Part shown: in pieces, positions 52,117 to 60,561 of the stretch | Layout of the letters: every line of letters begins with the position of its first letter | Position numbering within the stretch: the stretch's first letter is position 1 | Assembly (NCBI GenBank): GCA_025449935.1 | Contig: JANWIJ010000097.1 | Location: 44,411-108,410 of the forward strand | Direction: 5' to 3' | Source of the DNA: Chitinophagaceae bacterium | Lineage (GTDB): Bacteria; Bacteroidota; Bacteroidia; Chitinophagales; Chitinophagaceae | Length of the DNA stretch: 64,000 nt | Notes under the pieces: generated by a model | The model's input: the letters and a program-made list of their open reading frames with translations, nothing else | What the model was told of the DNA's origin: nothing | The model's database searches: none | Made by a program: the position numbers and the translations under genes

Positions 52117-53040
52117 TCAATACAAATTATCCACCAGCAAATCCCCGAGATATCCTCCCAATTCCATCATCCAGGCAATACCCAAATGAACCAACAAACC
52201 ACCCAGGATGGATCTTGTGTTATAAACGACGATTCCCAGTAATATTCCCCCGAAATAGGAACTGATGCATTCTCCCAACGGTTTTCCAAAATGAATGGTG
52301 CAATAAAAACAAGCCATGGGTAATATTGCGTCCCTGCCGGCCCATTTCAGGAACGCTAGAATTAAAAATCCCCTGAAGAAAAGTTCAATGGTATAGAAAT
52401 CGCTGCCATACGAAAGTTCAAACAATAGTTTATGCCACCAATGCATACCTTCTTCCTGGTATACATCATCAATCAATTTTAGTTTTGGATACATCGCCAG
52501 GAAATCCTGTTGCGTGGAAGCAGCTGCCACTAACGGGATCATAATGAAAAGCATTAACAGGTAAGGTTTCCAGGTGATGTCCCGCGTAGTCAATCCATAG
52601 AATGGCTGTTGGCGGTCAAGTATTTTCCAGCAGCTAAACAATATCCCGGTTATCATCAGCCCCAATAACGGCCAGTAAAGAATATGATTCCAGTAATTAT
52701 TCCAGTTCCCGTCAGCCACAAGAGGCATATCGGTATCAACGGATATTTTAAAAGCAAAGATGGCTGGAGAAACCAGGACGAGGAACAGGAATGTCGGGTT
52801 AAAATTCCAGTTTTTATGGATCACACGGTAGAACAGGTAAGGCCCGGCAAAAGCACAAAGAAAGACCATGTACCAGGCTGTAAGTTTAATGATAAAAGAA
52901 TTTTTCCCACGGATATATTCATCGACCTGGAATTGGTAATTGATAAACACCAGAATAGCCGTAAATGTGGTTACGGCAAAGAGTACTTTTTTATCTGTTT
53001 CGTAAAAATACTCCCGTATGTATTGAATAATGGATCGCAT
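52117..53040 (-). CDS. CPBP family intramembrane metalloprotease-like protein
   Basis: 307 residues with about eight hydrophobic segments. The CPBP/Abi motifs are in the C-terminal half: ELFFRG (E219, R223), the HFGKPLGE region (H250), and HLGIAWMM (H285), in correct order, so the catalytic set looks intact although the usual first double Glu is a single Glu. Bacterial CPBP proteins are linked to membrane proteolysis, bacteriocin immunity or protein maturation; this one cannot be assigned. It is divergent from a lipoprotein gene (about 100 bases). Confidence 0.82.
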   Translation of the reverse strand: MRSIIQYIREYFYETDKKVLFAVTTFTAILVFINYQFQVDEYIRGKNSFIIKLTAWYMVFLCAFAGPYLFYRVIHKNWNFNPTFLFLVLVSPAIFAFKISVDTDMPLVADGNWNNYWNHILYWPLLGLMITGILFSCWKILDRQQPFYGLTTRDITWKPYLLMLFIMIPLVAAASTQQDFLAMYPKLKLIDDVYQEEGMHWWHKLLFELSYGSDFYTIELFFRGFLILAFLKWAGRDAILPMACFYCTIHFGKPLGECISSYFGGILLGIVVYNTRSILGGLLVHLGIAWMMELGGYLGDLLVDNLY

Positions 53041-53139
53041 TCAAACTGGAAAATAATTATTTTATCTGTCTTTAAACTTTCCTGCGCTATGCAGTTCCAA
53101 ATCTTCGTTAATATTTTGAAACCTAAAAAAAGTATAGCC

Positions 53140-54054
53140 ATGAAAACTTTATCACTTAACCGGATCATTATCGCAGCCCTTGCGGTGATGCTCACTACAT
53201 TTTTTATTTCGTGCCAGAAGGAAAACAGTTTAGATGATTCTGCCGGCACCGAAACAGTAACAGAAGAGGAAGCCAAAGTATACTCCGATGAAAGTGTACA
53301 GGCTGAAGCCAGTTTCGATGATGTTGAAGACATCAGTATGATTGCCGCCGAGGAAGAAGGCGAAGCCAGCGTTTATGGCCGTTCGGAATCTGGAAGATAT
53401 CTTCCTGTTTTTGCTGAACTGCGTGTTCGCCTGGGTTCCTGCGCTACCATTACGGTAACGCCTAATGACCATACCTATCCAAAAACGATCACTATTGATT
53501 TTGGCCCGAATGGCTGTCTTTGTGCCGATGGTAAATACCGCCGGGGGGCCATTGTTATTCACTTAACTGCCCCGATCCGCAGACCAGGTGCAGTGATGAC
53601 CATTACCTTTGTTGACTTTTACCTGAACCGCGCCCATATAGAAGGAACAAAAGTTGTCAGCAACCTGAGCTCGGATGGGAATATAAAATTCACTGTACAG
53701 GTGGTGGGTGGTAAAGTGACCTTCCCGAACGGGAGAGGTTACCAGTACAATGGTATCAAATACGTAAAGCAAATTGAAGGTGGTGGTACCCGGCAAATCC
53801 GTGATGATGTGTACAGCATTGAAGGCAGATCAAAAACGGAGTTCAACAATGGCTTAACCGTTAACCTGAACACAGAATCAAGATTGATCAAGAAAGTGGT
53901 GTGTCCCTGGATCAGTAACGGTGTTTTGAAGATAAAGATTAATAGCCTTGTTCTTTACCTGGATTTCGGGGCACCGCATAACGGCGATTGCGATAACAAA
54001 GCATTGCTTTCGTGGAATAACGGTAATAACCAGTTATTGATAACCTTACCCTAA
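53140..54054 (+). CDS. Lipoprotein, hypothetical, beta-rich
   Basis: 304 residues from the ATG at 53140, which begins a lipoprotein signal (FFISC, Cys25); an open frame extends over 450 bases upstream across the divergent CPBP gene and is not coding. An acidic linker (30-75, EEE-rich) precedes a beta-rich body with CATITVTPNDHTYPKTITIDFGPNGC and repeated alternating strands (GAVMTITFVDFYLNRAHIEG, GKVTFPNGRGYQYNG). No family is recognised. An AATATTTTGA run about 30 bases upstream may be its promoter. A strong terminator follows. Confidence 0.72.
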   Translation: MKTLSLNRIIIAALAVMLTTFFISCQKENSLDDSAGTETVTEEEAKVYSDESVQAEASFDDVEDISMIAAEEEGEASVYGRSESGRYLPVFAELRVRLGSCATITVTPNDHTYPKTITIDFGPNGCLCADGKYRRGAIVIHLTAPIRRPGAVMTITFVDFYLNRAHIEGTKVVSNLSSDGNIKFTVQVVGGKVTFPNGRGYQYNGIKYVKQIEGGGTRQIRDDVYSIEGRSKTEFNNGLTVNLNTESRLIKKVVCPWISNGVLKIKINSLVLYLDFGAPHNGDCDNKALLSWNNGNNQLLITLP

Positions 54055-54084
54055 GATTAACAGGACAAGTAAGAGCAGTAATTC

Positions 54085-54112
54085 AAGCCCCTGCCACCGG
54101 CGGGGGCTTATT
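54085..54112 (+). terminator. Terminator after the beta-rich lipoprotein gene
   Basis: AAGCCCCTGCC pairs with GGCGGGGGCTT around a short ACC loop, then ATT. It also faces the convergent AlkD-like gene. Confidence 0.75.
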
Positions 54113-54193
54113 CATGAAATACCCGGTCCAAACTGGGGTATATGACCGTTTCAACCTTTTATGGAAATCTCCCGCATGCCAAAATCGAAATTC

Positions 54194-54766
54194 TCATTTG
54201 CCCTTCGAAAAATTCTTCCTGATCCAGGCGACGGCTTTCCTGACATAGTATTCATCATCCTCTTCCAGTGTCTTTACCAGTTTGTGTATGGCGGGATGAA
54301 ATTCGCTGGCCCGTGTATACCATTCAACCATCACCAGGGATAGCCGTCTTTGCCAGCTGTTGGCCGAGACACTGTAGATTTTAGCCAGCGAAAATATTTC
54401 TTTGTGATGTGTTTTTCTGATTCCACTCAGGAACTGCATACCCAATCCATCACAAACCGCCCAGTTGTCAACCCCGGCGGAGAATTCACAGAAAAGTTTT
54501 AATACGAGGTCCGGGTTTTCCTTCCCTTTCTTTTCTATTATTTTAATGGCGATAACTCTTTCTTCCAGTGATCCTGCCTTCCAGAGTTCGGAAGCCAGTG
54601 CGAAGGAACCTGTTTTATATTTCCTGGCAATTTCGTTCAGTACCGGGGTCTTTATGCCGTACACTTTTTGTTTTCCCGGTACCATTTTTTTATAGTACTC
54701 CTCGTTATTTTTTAAAGTGGCGCCTGAAATCAGTAGTAGTTTTATTTCGTTGAGTTGTGCTGACAT
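54194..54766 (-). CDS. DNA alkylation repair protein, AlkD-like
   Basis: 190 residues of HEAT-like helical repeats matching AlkD, a glycosylase that removes N3/N7-alkyl purines without base flipping. Motifs include YYKKMVPGKQKVYGIKTPVL, the WKAGSLEERVIAIKIIEKK repeat, WAVCDGLGMQFL (the WxxxD site) and RRLSLVMVEWYTRAS. It is somewhat shorter than Bacillus AlkD (about 235). A one-base gap separates it from the radical SAM gene upstream, so they are one operon. Confidence 0.85.
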   Translation of the reverse strand: MSAQLNEIKLLLISGATLKNNEEYYKKMVPGKQKVYGIKTPVLNEIARKYKTGSFALASELWKAGSLEERVIAIKIIEKKGKENPDLVLKLFCEFSAGVDNWAVCDGLGMQFLSGIRKTHHKEIFSLAKIYSVSANSWQRRLSLVMVEWYTRASEFHPAIHKLVKTLEEDDEYYVRKAVAWIRKNFSKGK

Positions 54767-54767
54767 A

Positions 54768-55658
54768 CTATTTTAAAATGCTGTTCCTGATCCGGTGTTT
54801 ACGGCATAGCCGGCCGGACTTTTCTTTTAATTCATCCTGGTAAGAAATAGGGGCATAAAAATTCCCGCCGTATAATTGCTCGTACCTGGGCAACAACGAA
54901 GCATCATAGCGTTCAAGAAATTTATAAAATAATGTTTTGCTGTCTGCAGGTTCCCGGCCAAACAGCGTTAGTCCGCCAGCCAGTATGTAATCGGCCCCGG
55001 ATTGACTGGCTGCGGCAATTATCTTGTCCATTTCTTCTTCCGTGTCGGATATATAGGGCAGGAGAGGGATCGCATTGACCCCGGTAAGAAAACCCTCCTC
55101 CTTTAATTCTTTCAGCAGGTCAAACCGTTCTTGCGGGACAGCGGCGCCTGGTTCCAGCATATTACTGATGTTTTCATCCACGGTGGATACGGAAACGGAA
55201 AGAATAACTCCCCCGGGGAGGAGGGTACTGAGATCGGCAGGTAGAATTGCAGCTTTGTCAATTTCTTTCAGCAGGTCAACATCCCTTTTTATTAATGTGC
55301 ACTTGGTGCTGATGAAAACCGGGAACCGGTGTTTTAGTAAAAGTCTCAGCATTCCCTCGGTCATTCTCAGGTTTTCTTCATGCCGGATATAAGCATCTGT
55401 ACCAGAACCCACCGCCACAAACCCATATTGATTTTTCCGGGCCCTGGCGGCCAGTTGCTTATCCAGGACCTCAAGCGAATTTACTTTTACAGTAAGTCCT
55501 TCCTCCATATTTTCTCCGTACTTGCTGCCGCGGATATAGCAATAAAGGCAGTTACAACTGCATCCTTCGTAAGGATTAACTGAGTAGTCATCCAAAAACC
55601 AGGCATCTCTTTTTTTATGTTTATTTAAAACGGATTTAACCTGCTTTTGACGGAGCAT
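54768..55658 (-). CDS. SPL-type radical SAM protein
   Basis: 296 residues with the radical SAM cluster motif Cys33-x3-Cys37-x2-Cys40 (GCSCNCLYC), then the VGSGTDAYIRHEE and ISVSTVDENISN-type barrel strands. The YSVNPYEGCSCNC start and the TLIKRDVDLL string are typical of the SPL/SplB-like branch related to spore photoproduct lyase. This organism is not expected to form endospores, so the substrate is probably another DNA lesion or a different molecule. Its tight link to an AlkD-like repair gene (one base) supports a DNA repair role. Nucleotide substrate remains inferred. Confidence 0.85.
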   Translation of the reverse strand: MLRQKQVKSVLNKHKKRDAWFLDDYSVNPYEGCSCNCLYCYIRGSKYGENMEEGLTVKVNSLEVLDKQLAARARKNQYGFVAVGSGTDAYIRHEENLRMTEGMLRLLLKHRFPVFISTKCTLIKRDVDLLKEIDKAAILPADLSTLLPGGVILSVSVSTVDENISNMLEPGAAVPQERFDLLKELKEEGFLTGVNAIPLLPYISDTEEEMDKIIAAASQSGADYILAGGLTLFGREPADSKTLFYKFLERYDASLLPRYEQLYGGNFYAPISYQDELKEKSGRLCRKHRIRNSILK

Positions 55659-55688
55659 GTATTAAAGTTAGGAAATCAACAGGGAGCG

Positions 55689-56420
55689 TTATTCAATATG
55701 ATAACCAATAAGCGTGGATGACTGCTGGAGTTTCAGGTTCATTGTACCCATCGCTGCTTTTTCCTGTATATATTTTACAACACCAACGCCGGGCTTGAAA
55801 TAGACCTGGTCTTTCCGGTAGTTGCGGGCATGTTTTTCAAAATAAATCAGTTCATCAAATGAACCGGCAGCTGTGGTTAGCCCTTCAGTCATTTTTAACG
55901 ACCGGCCTGTTGCGGCCGCATCTTCAAAATTGGCAAGGTATTTCACAGAATCGCCCGGGAAAAGGCCATAATCTTTGCGTGCATCTTTAATACCGGTAGT
56001 AAACATGCGGTCACTTATCTGGAATAAAGAAGAGTCATTTGCATAGAGCATCCCCGGTAAGCCAACAACGATATTGCTTTCCCACCACACTAAGCCATCT
56101 GAAATTGATTTCCAGGTGCGGGTGTATCGCAGGGTATCATACTGAACCCTCACAAAAACTCCGTTATTAAATACAGAGTCTTCGTAGATCCAGTAATTGT
56201 TCGTGCTCAGGGGTATTAAACCACAATATTTTGAAGTGCAGGTAAAGGAAATCACAGAGTCAGATTCGTAAGATCGGCCGGCCGGGTTATCAGTTTGCAA
56301 CCAACAGGTTGTTGTAGCTACCGGGGTCGCATCATTTTTTGTGCAGGAGGATACAGAAAAAAAGGTGGTAATCAGCAGGGTTACAATAGTCAGTTTCAAA
56401 GGTATCCGTTTAGTGTTCAA
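55689..56420 (-). CDS. Lipoprotein, hypothetical
   Basis: 243 residues with a lipoprotein signal (SVSSC, Cys26). The mature protein starts with a Thr-rich linker and contains three further cysteines early (CW, CTS, CG), which might form disulfides, then LIPLSTNNYWIYEDSVF, a pattern seen in many Bacteroidota proteins with an "NxWIY" strand, and a GVGVVKYIQEKAAMG strand near the end. Function unknown. It is 30 bases upstream of the SPL gene start on the same strand and may be cotranscribed. Confidence 0.72.
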   Translation of the reverse strand: MNTKRIPLKLTIVTLLITTFFSVSSCTKNDATPVATTTCWLQTDNPAGRSYESDSVISFTCTSKYCGLIPLSTNNYWIYEDSVFNNGVFVRVQYDTLRYTRTWKSISDGLVWWESNIVVGLPGMLYANDSSLFQISDRMFTTGIKDARKDYGLFPGDSVKYLANFEDAAATGRSLKMTEGLTTAAGSFDELIYFEKHARNYRKDQVYFKPGVGVVKYIQEKAAMGTMNLKLQQSSTLIGYHIE

Positions 56421-56547
56421 AGGGACGACAAAATAGAAACCGGATCCGGGAATTCATAACTTTTTACTAAGTATTTTTTCGATTTCCCTGCACCGTATTT
56501 TATGCAAGTCGCTGAATTCCAAATTATTTACCGGGAGACTGGAAATA

Positions 56548-56573
56548 AAAAACCCGGCGGGGGCCGGGCTTTC
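56548..56573 (-). terminator. Terminator of the dienelactone hydrolase gene (minus strand)
   Basis: On the minus strand, AGCCCGGC pairs with GCCGGGTT around CCCC, followed by TTTT. Confidence 0.8.
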
Positions 56574-56590
56574 TTAAGAGATAACAGAAA

Positions 56591-57418
56591 TCATTTAAAT
56601 ACCTTCTCAAAAAAGGCCTTCATATCATTCCAGGAAGCCGTGTCTGCTGCTGCATTGTATTTAATGGGAATGTTGAATTTCTCTCCCATAGCAGTCGCAT
56701 TTGGGTTGGTAAAGGCGTGTACGGCTCCTTCATAAGCCCTGAAGCTGTATTTCGCACCAATTGAATCCATTTGTTTTTTAAAAAGCGCCACTTCATCCTC
56801 CGGCACAAAAGGATCGGCAGCGCCATGACAAACCAGTACTTCTGCTTTCAGCAAATCCTTATTGGCGGGTACCACATTCAGGTTGCCGTGAAAGCTCACG
56901 ACGCCTTTCAGGTCATCTCCCATTTTAGCCATATTCAATACCTGGGCACCTCCAAAACAATAACCAATAGCACCTACCCGGGAAGCGTCTGCCTGGCTGT
57001 ATGTTTTTATTTTGGCTAAAGCCGCATCAAAACGTGTTTTTGCCATTTGGGGGTTGGTGTAAAAGGGTGTGGCCAGTTTACCCGCTGAATCAGGATTGTC
57101 TGCCTGTTTTCCATTACCATACATATCCACCGCCATGGCGATATAACCCAGGGCGGCCAGGTCCCTGGCCCTCTTTTTGGCATAATCATTAAGACCCCAC
57201 CATTCATGCACGACCAATACTGCAGGCCTGGCGCCTTCCTTATTTTCATCATACACGACATACCCCTGCATGGTTGTGCCGTCGCTGGTATAGGTAACGT
57301 TTTCTTCTTTCATGTTGGGTTCTTTCATGTCTGCCTCCTTTTTTTTATCATCGTTACAGGAAATAAATAATGCAACCGCAGCCAGCAGGCCAATGGATAA
57401 AGATCGATGTAGTTTCAT
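56591..57418 (-). CDS. Dienelactone hydrolase family lipoprotein
   Basis: 275 residues of the alpha/beta-hydrolase DLH family with a lipoprotein signal (LFISC, Cys21), so membrane-anchored outside the cytoplasm. The catalytic triad is present: Cys154 in GYCFGG, Asp202 in AADPF and His234 in AVHAF; VHEWWGL (70-76) forms the oxyanion region. A charged linker (22-40) joins anchor and enzyme. DLH enzymes open lactones, but many carry out other ester hydrolyses; the substrate is unknown. It is divergent from the rhodanese gene (158 bases). Confidence 0.88.
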   Translation of the reverse strand: MKLHRSLSIGLLAAVALFISCNDDKKKEADMKEPNMKEENVTYTSDGTTMQGYVVYDENKEGARPAVLVVHEWWGLNDYAKKRARDLAALGYIAMAVDMYGNGKQADNPDSAGKLATPFYTNPQMAKTRFDAALAKIKTYSQADASRVGAIGYCFGGAQVLNMAKMGDDLKGVVSFHGNLNVVPANKDLLKAEVLVCHGAADPFVPEDEVALFKKQMDSIGAKYSFRAYEGAVHAFTNPNATAMGEKFNIPIKYNAAADTASWNDMKAFFEKVFK

Positions 57419-57576
57419 TATTGATTTTTTTAAGTGATGAAAAAGGAATACTAAGTTCAGGAAAAGTTAGAAGCATTCAAAGAAAACCCCTTCGTCAATA
57501 AAATATTCCCGTTTATGGAATTAATCAGCCATTTAGTCCTTTTCTCTTTATCTTACTGCTGCCTAAAACCCCTGAC

Positions 57577-58794
57577 ATGTTAAACAAATTCTTCCTTTCA
57601 GCCTGCCTGCTGGTGGCGATTGCCGCAAACGGTCAGTTCAAAAATGATAATGTATTATATAAAACGGTTGACCCGTCTGACCTGTGTGCCGCCCTGGAGA
57701 AAAGCAAAGGATATCTCTTGCTGGATGTACGTTCACCGGGTGAGCATTTTGATACATCCCAGTCCCCGGGTTATAACCTGGGTCATTTAAAAGGGGCGGT
57801 CAATATCGAAGTACGGGAATTAGGCAAAAGGCTTCCTGAAATAGAAGGGTATAAAAGCAAACCCGTATTCGTTTATTGTTCTCACAGCCAGCGCAGCCGC
57901 CGGGCAAGCAAGATGCTGGCCGACAGCGGTTTTACCAATGTATTTAATATCAATGGTGGCATGACGGCTTTCCATTATAAAGGATTAAAAGAAAAAGATT
58001 GTTTGAAGTCTCTCGTAGAAACAAATAACAAGTATGGTATTATATCAATCAATGAACTTTGTGGGAAACTGGAAAAAGACAAGGACAAGGGGCCCTTTAT
58101 ACTTGATGTCCGTGCGGATTCGGCGTTCCGTCATATCAGCAGGGATGCCAAAGCAAATGCGTTTGGTATAATCCGGAATGCCGTTAATATTCCACTTGCC
58201 GAATTGCCGGGAAAATTAGCCGCTGTTCCAAGAGGAGAAATTGTGATAACGGATATATATGGAGATGATGCCGCTAAGGCTGCCGTATTGCTCATACAGA
58301 ACGGTTACGGTAACGTATCTGTACTTATCGAAGGTATTGACCGGATTTTATATACCGACAGCAAAGATTTAAGATGCCGCGATGTATATATCTCTCCTGT
58401 TTCCTATAAAATGTTTAATGCCACAGAATTTGGCAGGTATGCGGCAGCTAACAAAAATTACACGTTAGTTGATATTAGAACCAAAGAAGAATTTGAGAAT
58501 ACACACAAAGACAGCTGGCGGAATATCGGGCACCTGAAAAATGCCGTTCATATTCCTGCGGATGTAATAAGTAGCCGGCTGGCTGAACTGGATAAAAGCA
58601 AAGACCTGGTGATTTATGGTTTTGGAACAGGAACCGAGGTTTATGCAACAGCAGACCTGTTACAGAAAAATGGATTTTCAAATGTCCGGCTGCTGGTTGG
58701 CGGTATTTTTAACCTGAGATGGTCGGCGGGGAATGTTAAGGGGCAATCTCACCTCAAAGACCTCGTGGTGGAGGTACCGGAAATAAACCGGTAA
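57577..58794 (+). CDS. Secreted triple-rhodanese domain protein
   Basis: 405 residues with a signal peptide (1-19, ATANG-type end) and three rhodanese-like domains. Domain 1 (about 30-135) has the active-site loop CSHSQRS with Cys101, and the DVRSPGEHF entry (50-58). Domain 2 (about 155-265) and domain 3 (about 285-400) keep DVRADSAF and DIRTKEEFE entries, but their loops read DIYGDD and GFGTGT without a cysteine. So one active and two degenerate domains. Rhodaneses transfer sulfane sulfur; the degenerate copies may bind ligands or stabilise the protein. A periplasmic location is inferred. Confidence 0.88.
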   Translation: MLNKFFLSACLLVAIAANGQFKNDNVLYKTVDPSDLCAALEKSKGYLLLDVRSPGEHFDTSQSPGYNLGHLKGAVNIEVRELGKRLPEIEGYKSKPVFVYCSHSQRSRRASKMLADSGFTNVFNINGGMTAFHYKGLKEKDCLKSLVETNNKYGIISINELCGKLEKDKDKGPFILDVRADSAFRHISRDAKANAFGIIRNAVNIPLAELPGKLAAVPRGEIVITDIYGDDAAKAAVLLIQNGYGNVSVLIEGIDRILYTDSKDLRCRDVYISPVSYKMFNATEFGRYAAANKNYTLVDIRTKEEFENTHKDSWRNIGHLKNAVHIPADVISSRLAELDKSKDLVIYGFGTGTEVYATADLLQKNGFSNVRLLVGGIFNLRWSAGNVKGQSHLKDLVVEVPEINR

Positions 58795-58801
58795 TTAACT
58801 G

Positions 58802-59461
58802 TCATGAAGAAACAGTCGGTGTTTGTCTTATATAGGCTTTATCGTGCAAAACGCCCAGCATAAATTTTGCTACAGTCCTCCGGCTCACCGTCAATCCCGG
58901 TCGTGGGACAGCATTAAAACTTACTATCACTTTTTTTTCTTGTGATGAATTGGTCAGGCCAACCGGGCGTACGATTGTCCACTCCAGCGAAGAAATCTTT
59001 AGTAAATTTTCCAGCACGCCATGATCAAGGTAGGGAAAACGGATATTACTGTGATCAATAAACCAGCGGAACCAGCCGGGGATCTCTTTCTTTGTTTCAT
59101 TCACTCCCCAGGCCGTGGTAACGATGACTCTTTTACAATGGAGTTTATTACAAACCTCGATAATCACCTTCATCGAACCCGATAAAAAATCCTTGGGTGT
59201 ACGCAAGGGAGCCCACGGAAAGTCGGAAGTTCTTGAAATGTTCAGAGCACTTAAAACAGCTTCACAGCCGGTCATTGCTTTTTCAAGTGCTGTACTATCC
59301 AGCGGAGTTCCTTCGAAAATATGCAGCTGGCTGTGAGACAGGGCAGGCTTGCTTTTATTCCTGACCAAAGCATGAACCACATGCCCTCTGTGCAATGCCT
59401 GTTCAAGAAGATGTTTACCCATGCGTCCAGTGGCGCCGAGGATAAGTATTCGCATAGACAA
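58802..59461 (-). CDS. NAD(P)-binding Rossmann-fold protein (NmrA/SDR-like)
   Basis: 219 residues. The start MRILILGATGRMGKHLLEQA is the dinucleotide loop GATGRMG of atypical short-chain dehydrogenases of the NmrA/NAD(P)H-binding group. The middle has AVLSALNISR and a VTTAWGVNETKKE string where the classical YxxxK would be; no classic catalytic Tyr-Lys pair is seen. This points to a binding or atypical reductase role. It follows the FKBP-fusion gene after two bases on the same strand, so they form an operon. Confidence 0.83.
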   Translation of the reverse strand: MSMRILILGATGRMGKHLLEQALHRGHVVHALVRNKSKPALSHSQLHIFEGTPLDSTALEKAMTGCEAVLSALNISRTSDFPWAPLRTPKDFLSGSMKVIIEVCNKLHCKRVIVTTAWGVNETKKEIPGWFRWFIDHSNIRFPYLDHGVLENLLKISSLEWTIVRPVGLTNSSQEKKVIVSFNAVPRPGLTVSRRTVAKFMLGVLHDKAYIRQTPTVSS

Positions 59462-59463
59462 AT

Positions 59464-60492
59464 TTACAGTGGGGGTTTTGCATCCACTACTTCAATTTCA
59501 AAAACCAGTATGCTGTTCGGCGGAATCTTTGCGGCCCTTGTGCGTATCGAATAACCCAGGCCCGAAGGGATGACCAATTTTATTTTACCACCCACTTTAC
59601 AAACCGGTAAACCTAACTGCCAGCCCTTTATCAACCTCCTGAGCGGGAATGTAGCGGGCTTGTCGCGGGTCTGGTCAAAGACTAACCCATTGGCCAATAA
59701 ATACCCTTTATAAAACGCCACGACCGTATCATTGACAGACACCTGCCGGCCCGTTCCTTCTTTAAGTATGGTATAATAAACGCCTTCGATGTTTTTTGCA
59801 GCGTCAGTGTTACCACCGCTTGTGGCTTCGATAATTCGTTTTATCTCTGATTGGTGCAGTTGAGCGCTGTCTGCATGTGAGAATAAGTTTATGATTGGAG
59901 CAACTAGAATTCCCGGGTTCATATTTTTCCAGGAACCATTGTTCCGCTGGCACCATACTTCCCCGATTCGTGGCAGTATAGCTGTTTTCCTGTTTGAAGT
60001 ATAAAAAACAGCCGGGTCTTTTAAGGTGTTCCATTGCCCGGTTATTTTGCAGGTACCAATCAGTTTCCATTTATTTTCCCGCGGCAGCCAGATATAGCCT
60101 GAATAAAGCGAGAAATTTTCAGCAGAGTCGGTTGCAACAGCCAGCAGCAATTTGTAAGTTTCATGAATAGCCCAGTCATAATCCCATTCCAGTTCCCCTT
60201 TTTCACTGGTATCAACATTCAATCCCGTTGCCATCACCAGGGCGGAACCGGGGAATTCAAATACGACTTCTTTTCCTTTCCTGTCTGCTTCCACCGAAAG
60301 GCTAACCACATCGGTTTTGATTCCGGCGAAAACCTCTTTTTTCCCAGTGATAGACTGTATATTCATTTCCGCCATAAACTGGATAGCCTTCACAGTGTCC
60401 GGCAAGTTGTAATGCAGGGTAGTGTCGCTTGTGTTGGCATTGGCCGGAATTGAGATGATTAATATCAGGATCCCGGCAAGGCAATTTTTCAT
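59464..60492 (-). CDS. DUF3472-like domain fused to an FKBP-type peptidyl-prolyl isomerase
   Basis: 342 residues with a signal peptide (1-19, PANA). The N-terminal part (about 25-215) looks like DUF3472: DWAIHETYKLLLAV and SGYIWLPRENKWKLIGTC, then GEVWCQRNNGSWKN. The C-terminal 110 residues (about 230-340) are an FKBP domain: VSVNDTVVAFYKGYLLANGLVFDQT, LIKGWQLGLPVCKVGGKIKLVIPSGLGY and PNSILVFEIEVVDA. FKBP isomerases catalyse proline rotation on exported proteins. I know of no DUF3472-FKBP fusion, but I cannot search. The SDR-like gene follows two bases after it. Confidence 0.78.
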   Translation of the reverse strand: MKNCLAGILILIISIPANANTSDTTLHYNLPDTVKAIQFMAEMNIQSITGKKEVFAGIKTDVVSLSVEADRKGKEVVFEFPGSALVMATGLNVDTSEKGELEWDYDWAIHETYKLLLAVATDSAENFSLYSGYIWLPRENKWKLIGTCKITGQWNTLKDPAVFYTSNRKTAILPRIGEVWCQRNNGSWKNMNPGILVAPIINLFSHADSAQLHQSEIKRIIEATSGGNTDAAKNIEGVYYTILKEGTGRQVSVNDTVVAFYKGYLLANGLVFDQTRDKPATFPLRRLIKGWQLGLPVCKVGGKIKLVIPSGLGYSIRTRAAKIPPNSILVFEIEVVDAKPPL

Positions 60493-60561
60493 ACAAAAGT
60501 TATTTTATAAATCTATGACCCGGGGGAATTTGAAAATGCCCACCAAAAATAAATCGCACTA

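Noticed and set aside
52684..53139. Upstream extension of the beta-rich lipoprotein frame
   Set aside because: It runs antisense over the CPBP gene; the true start with a lipoprotein signal is 53140.
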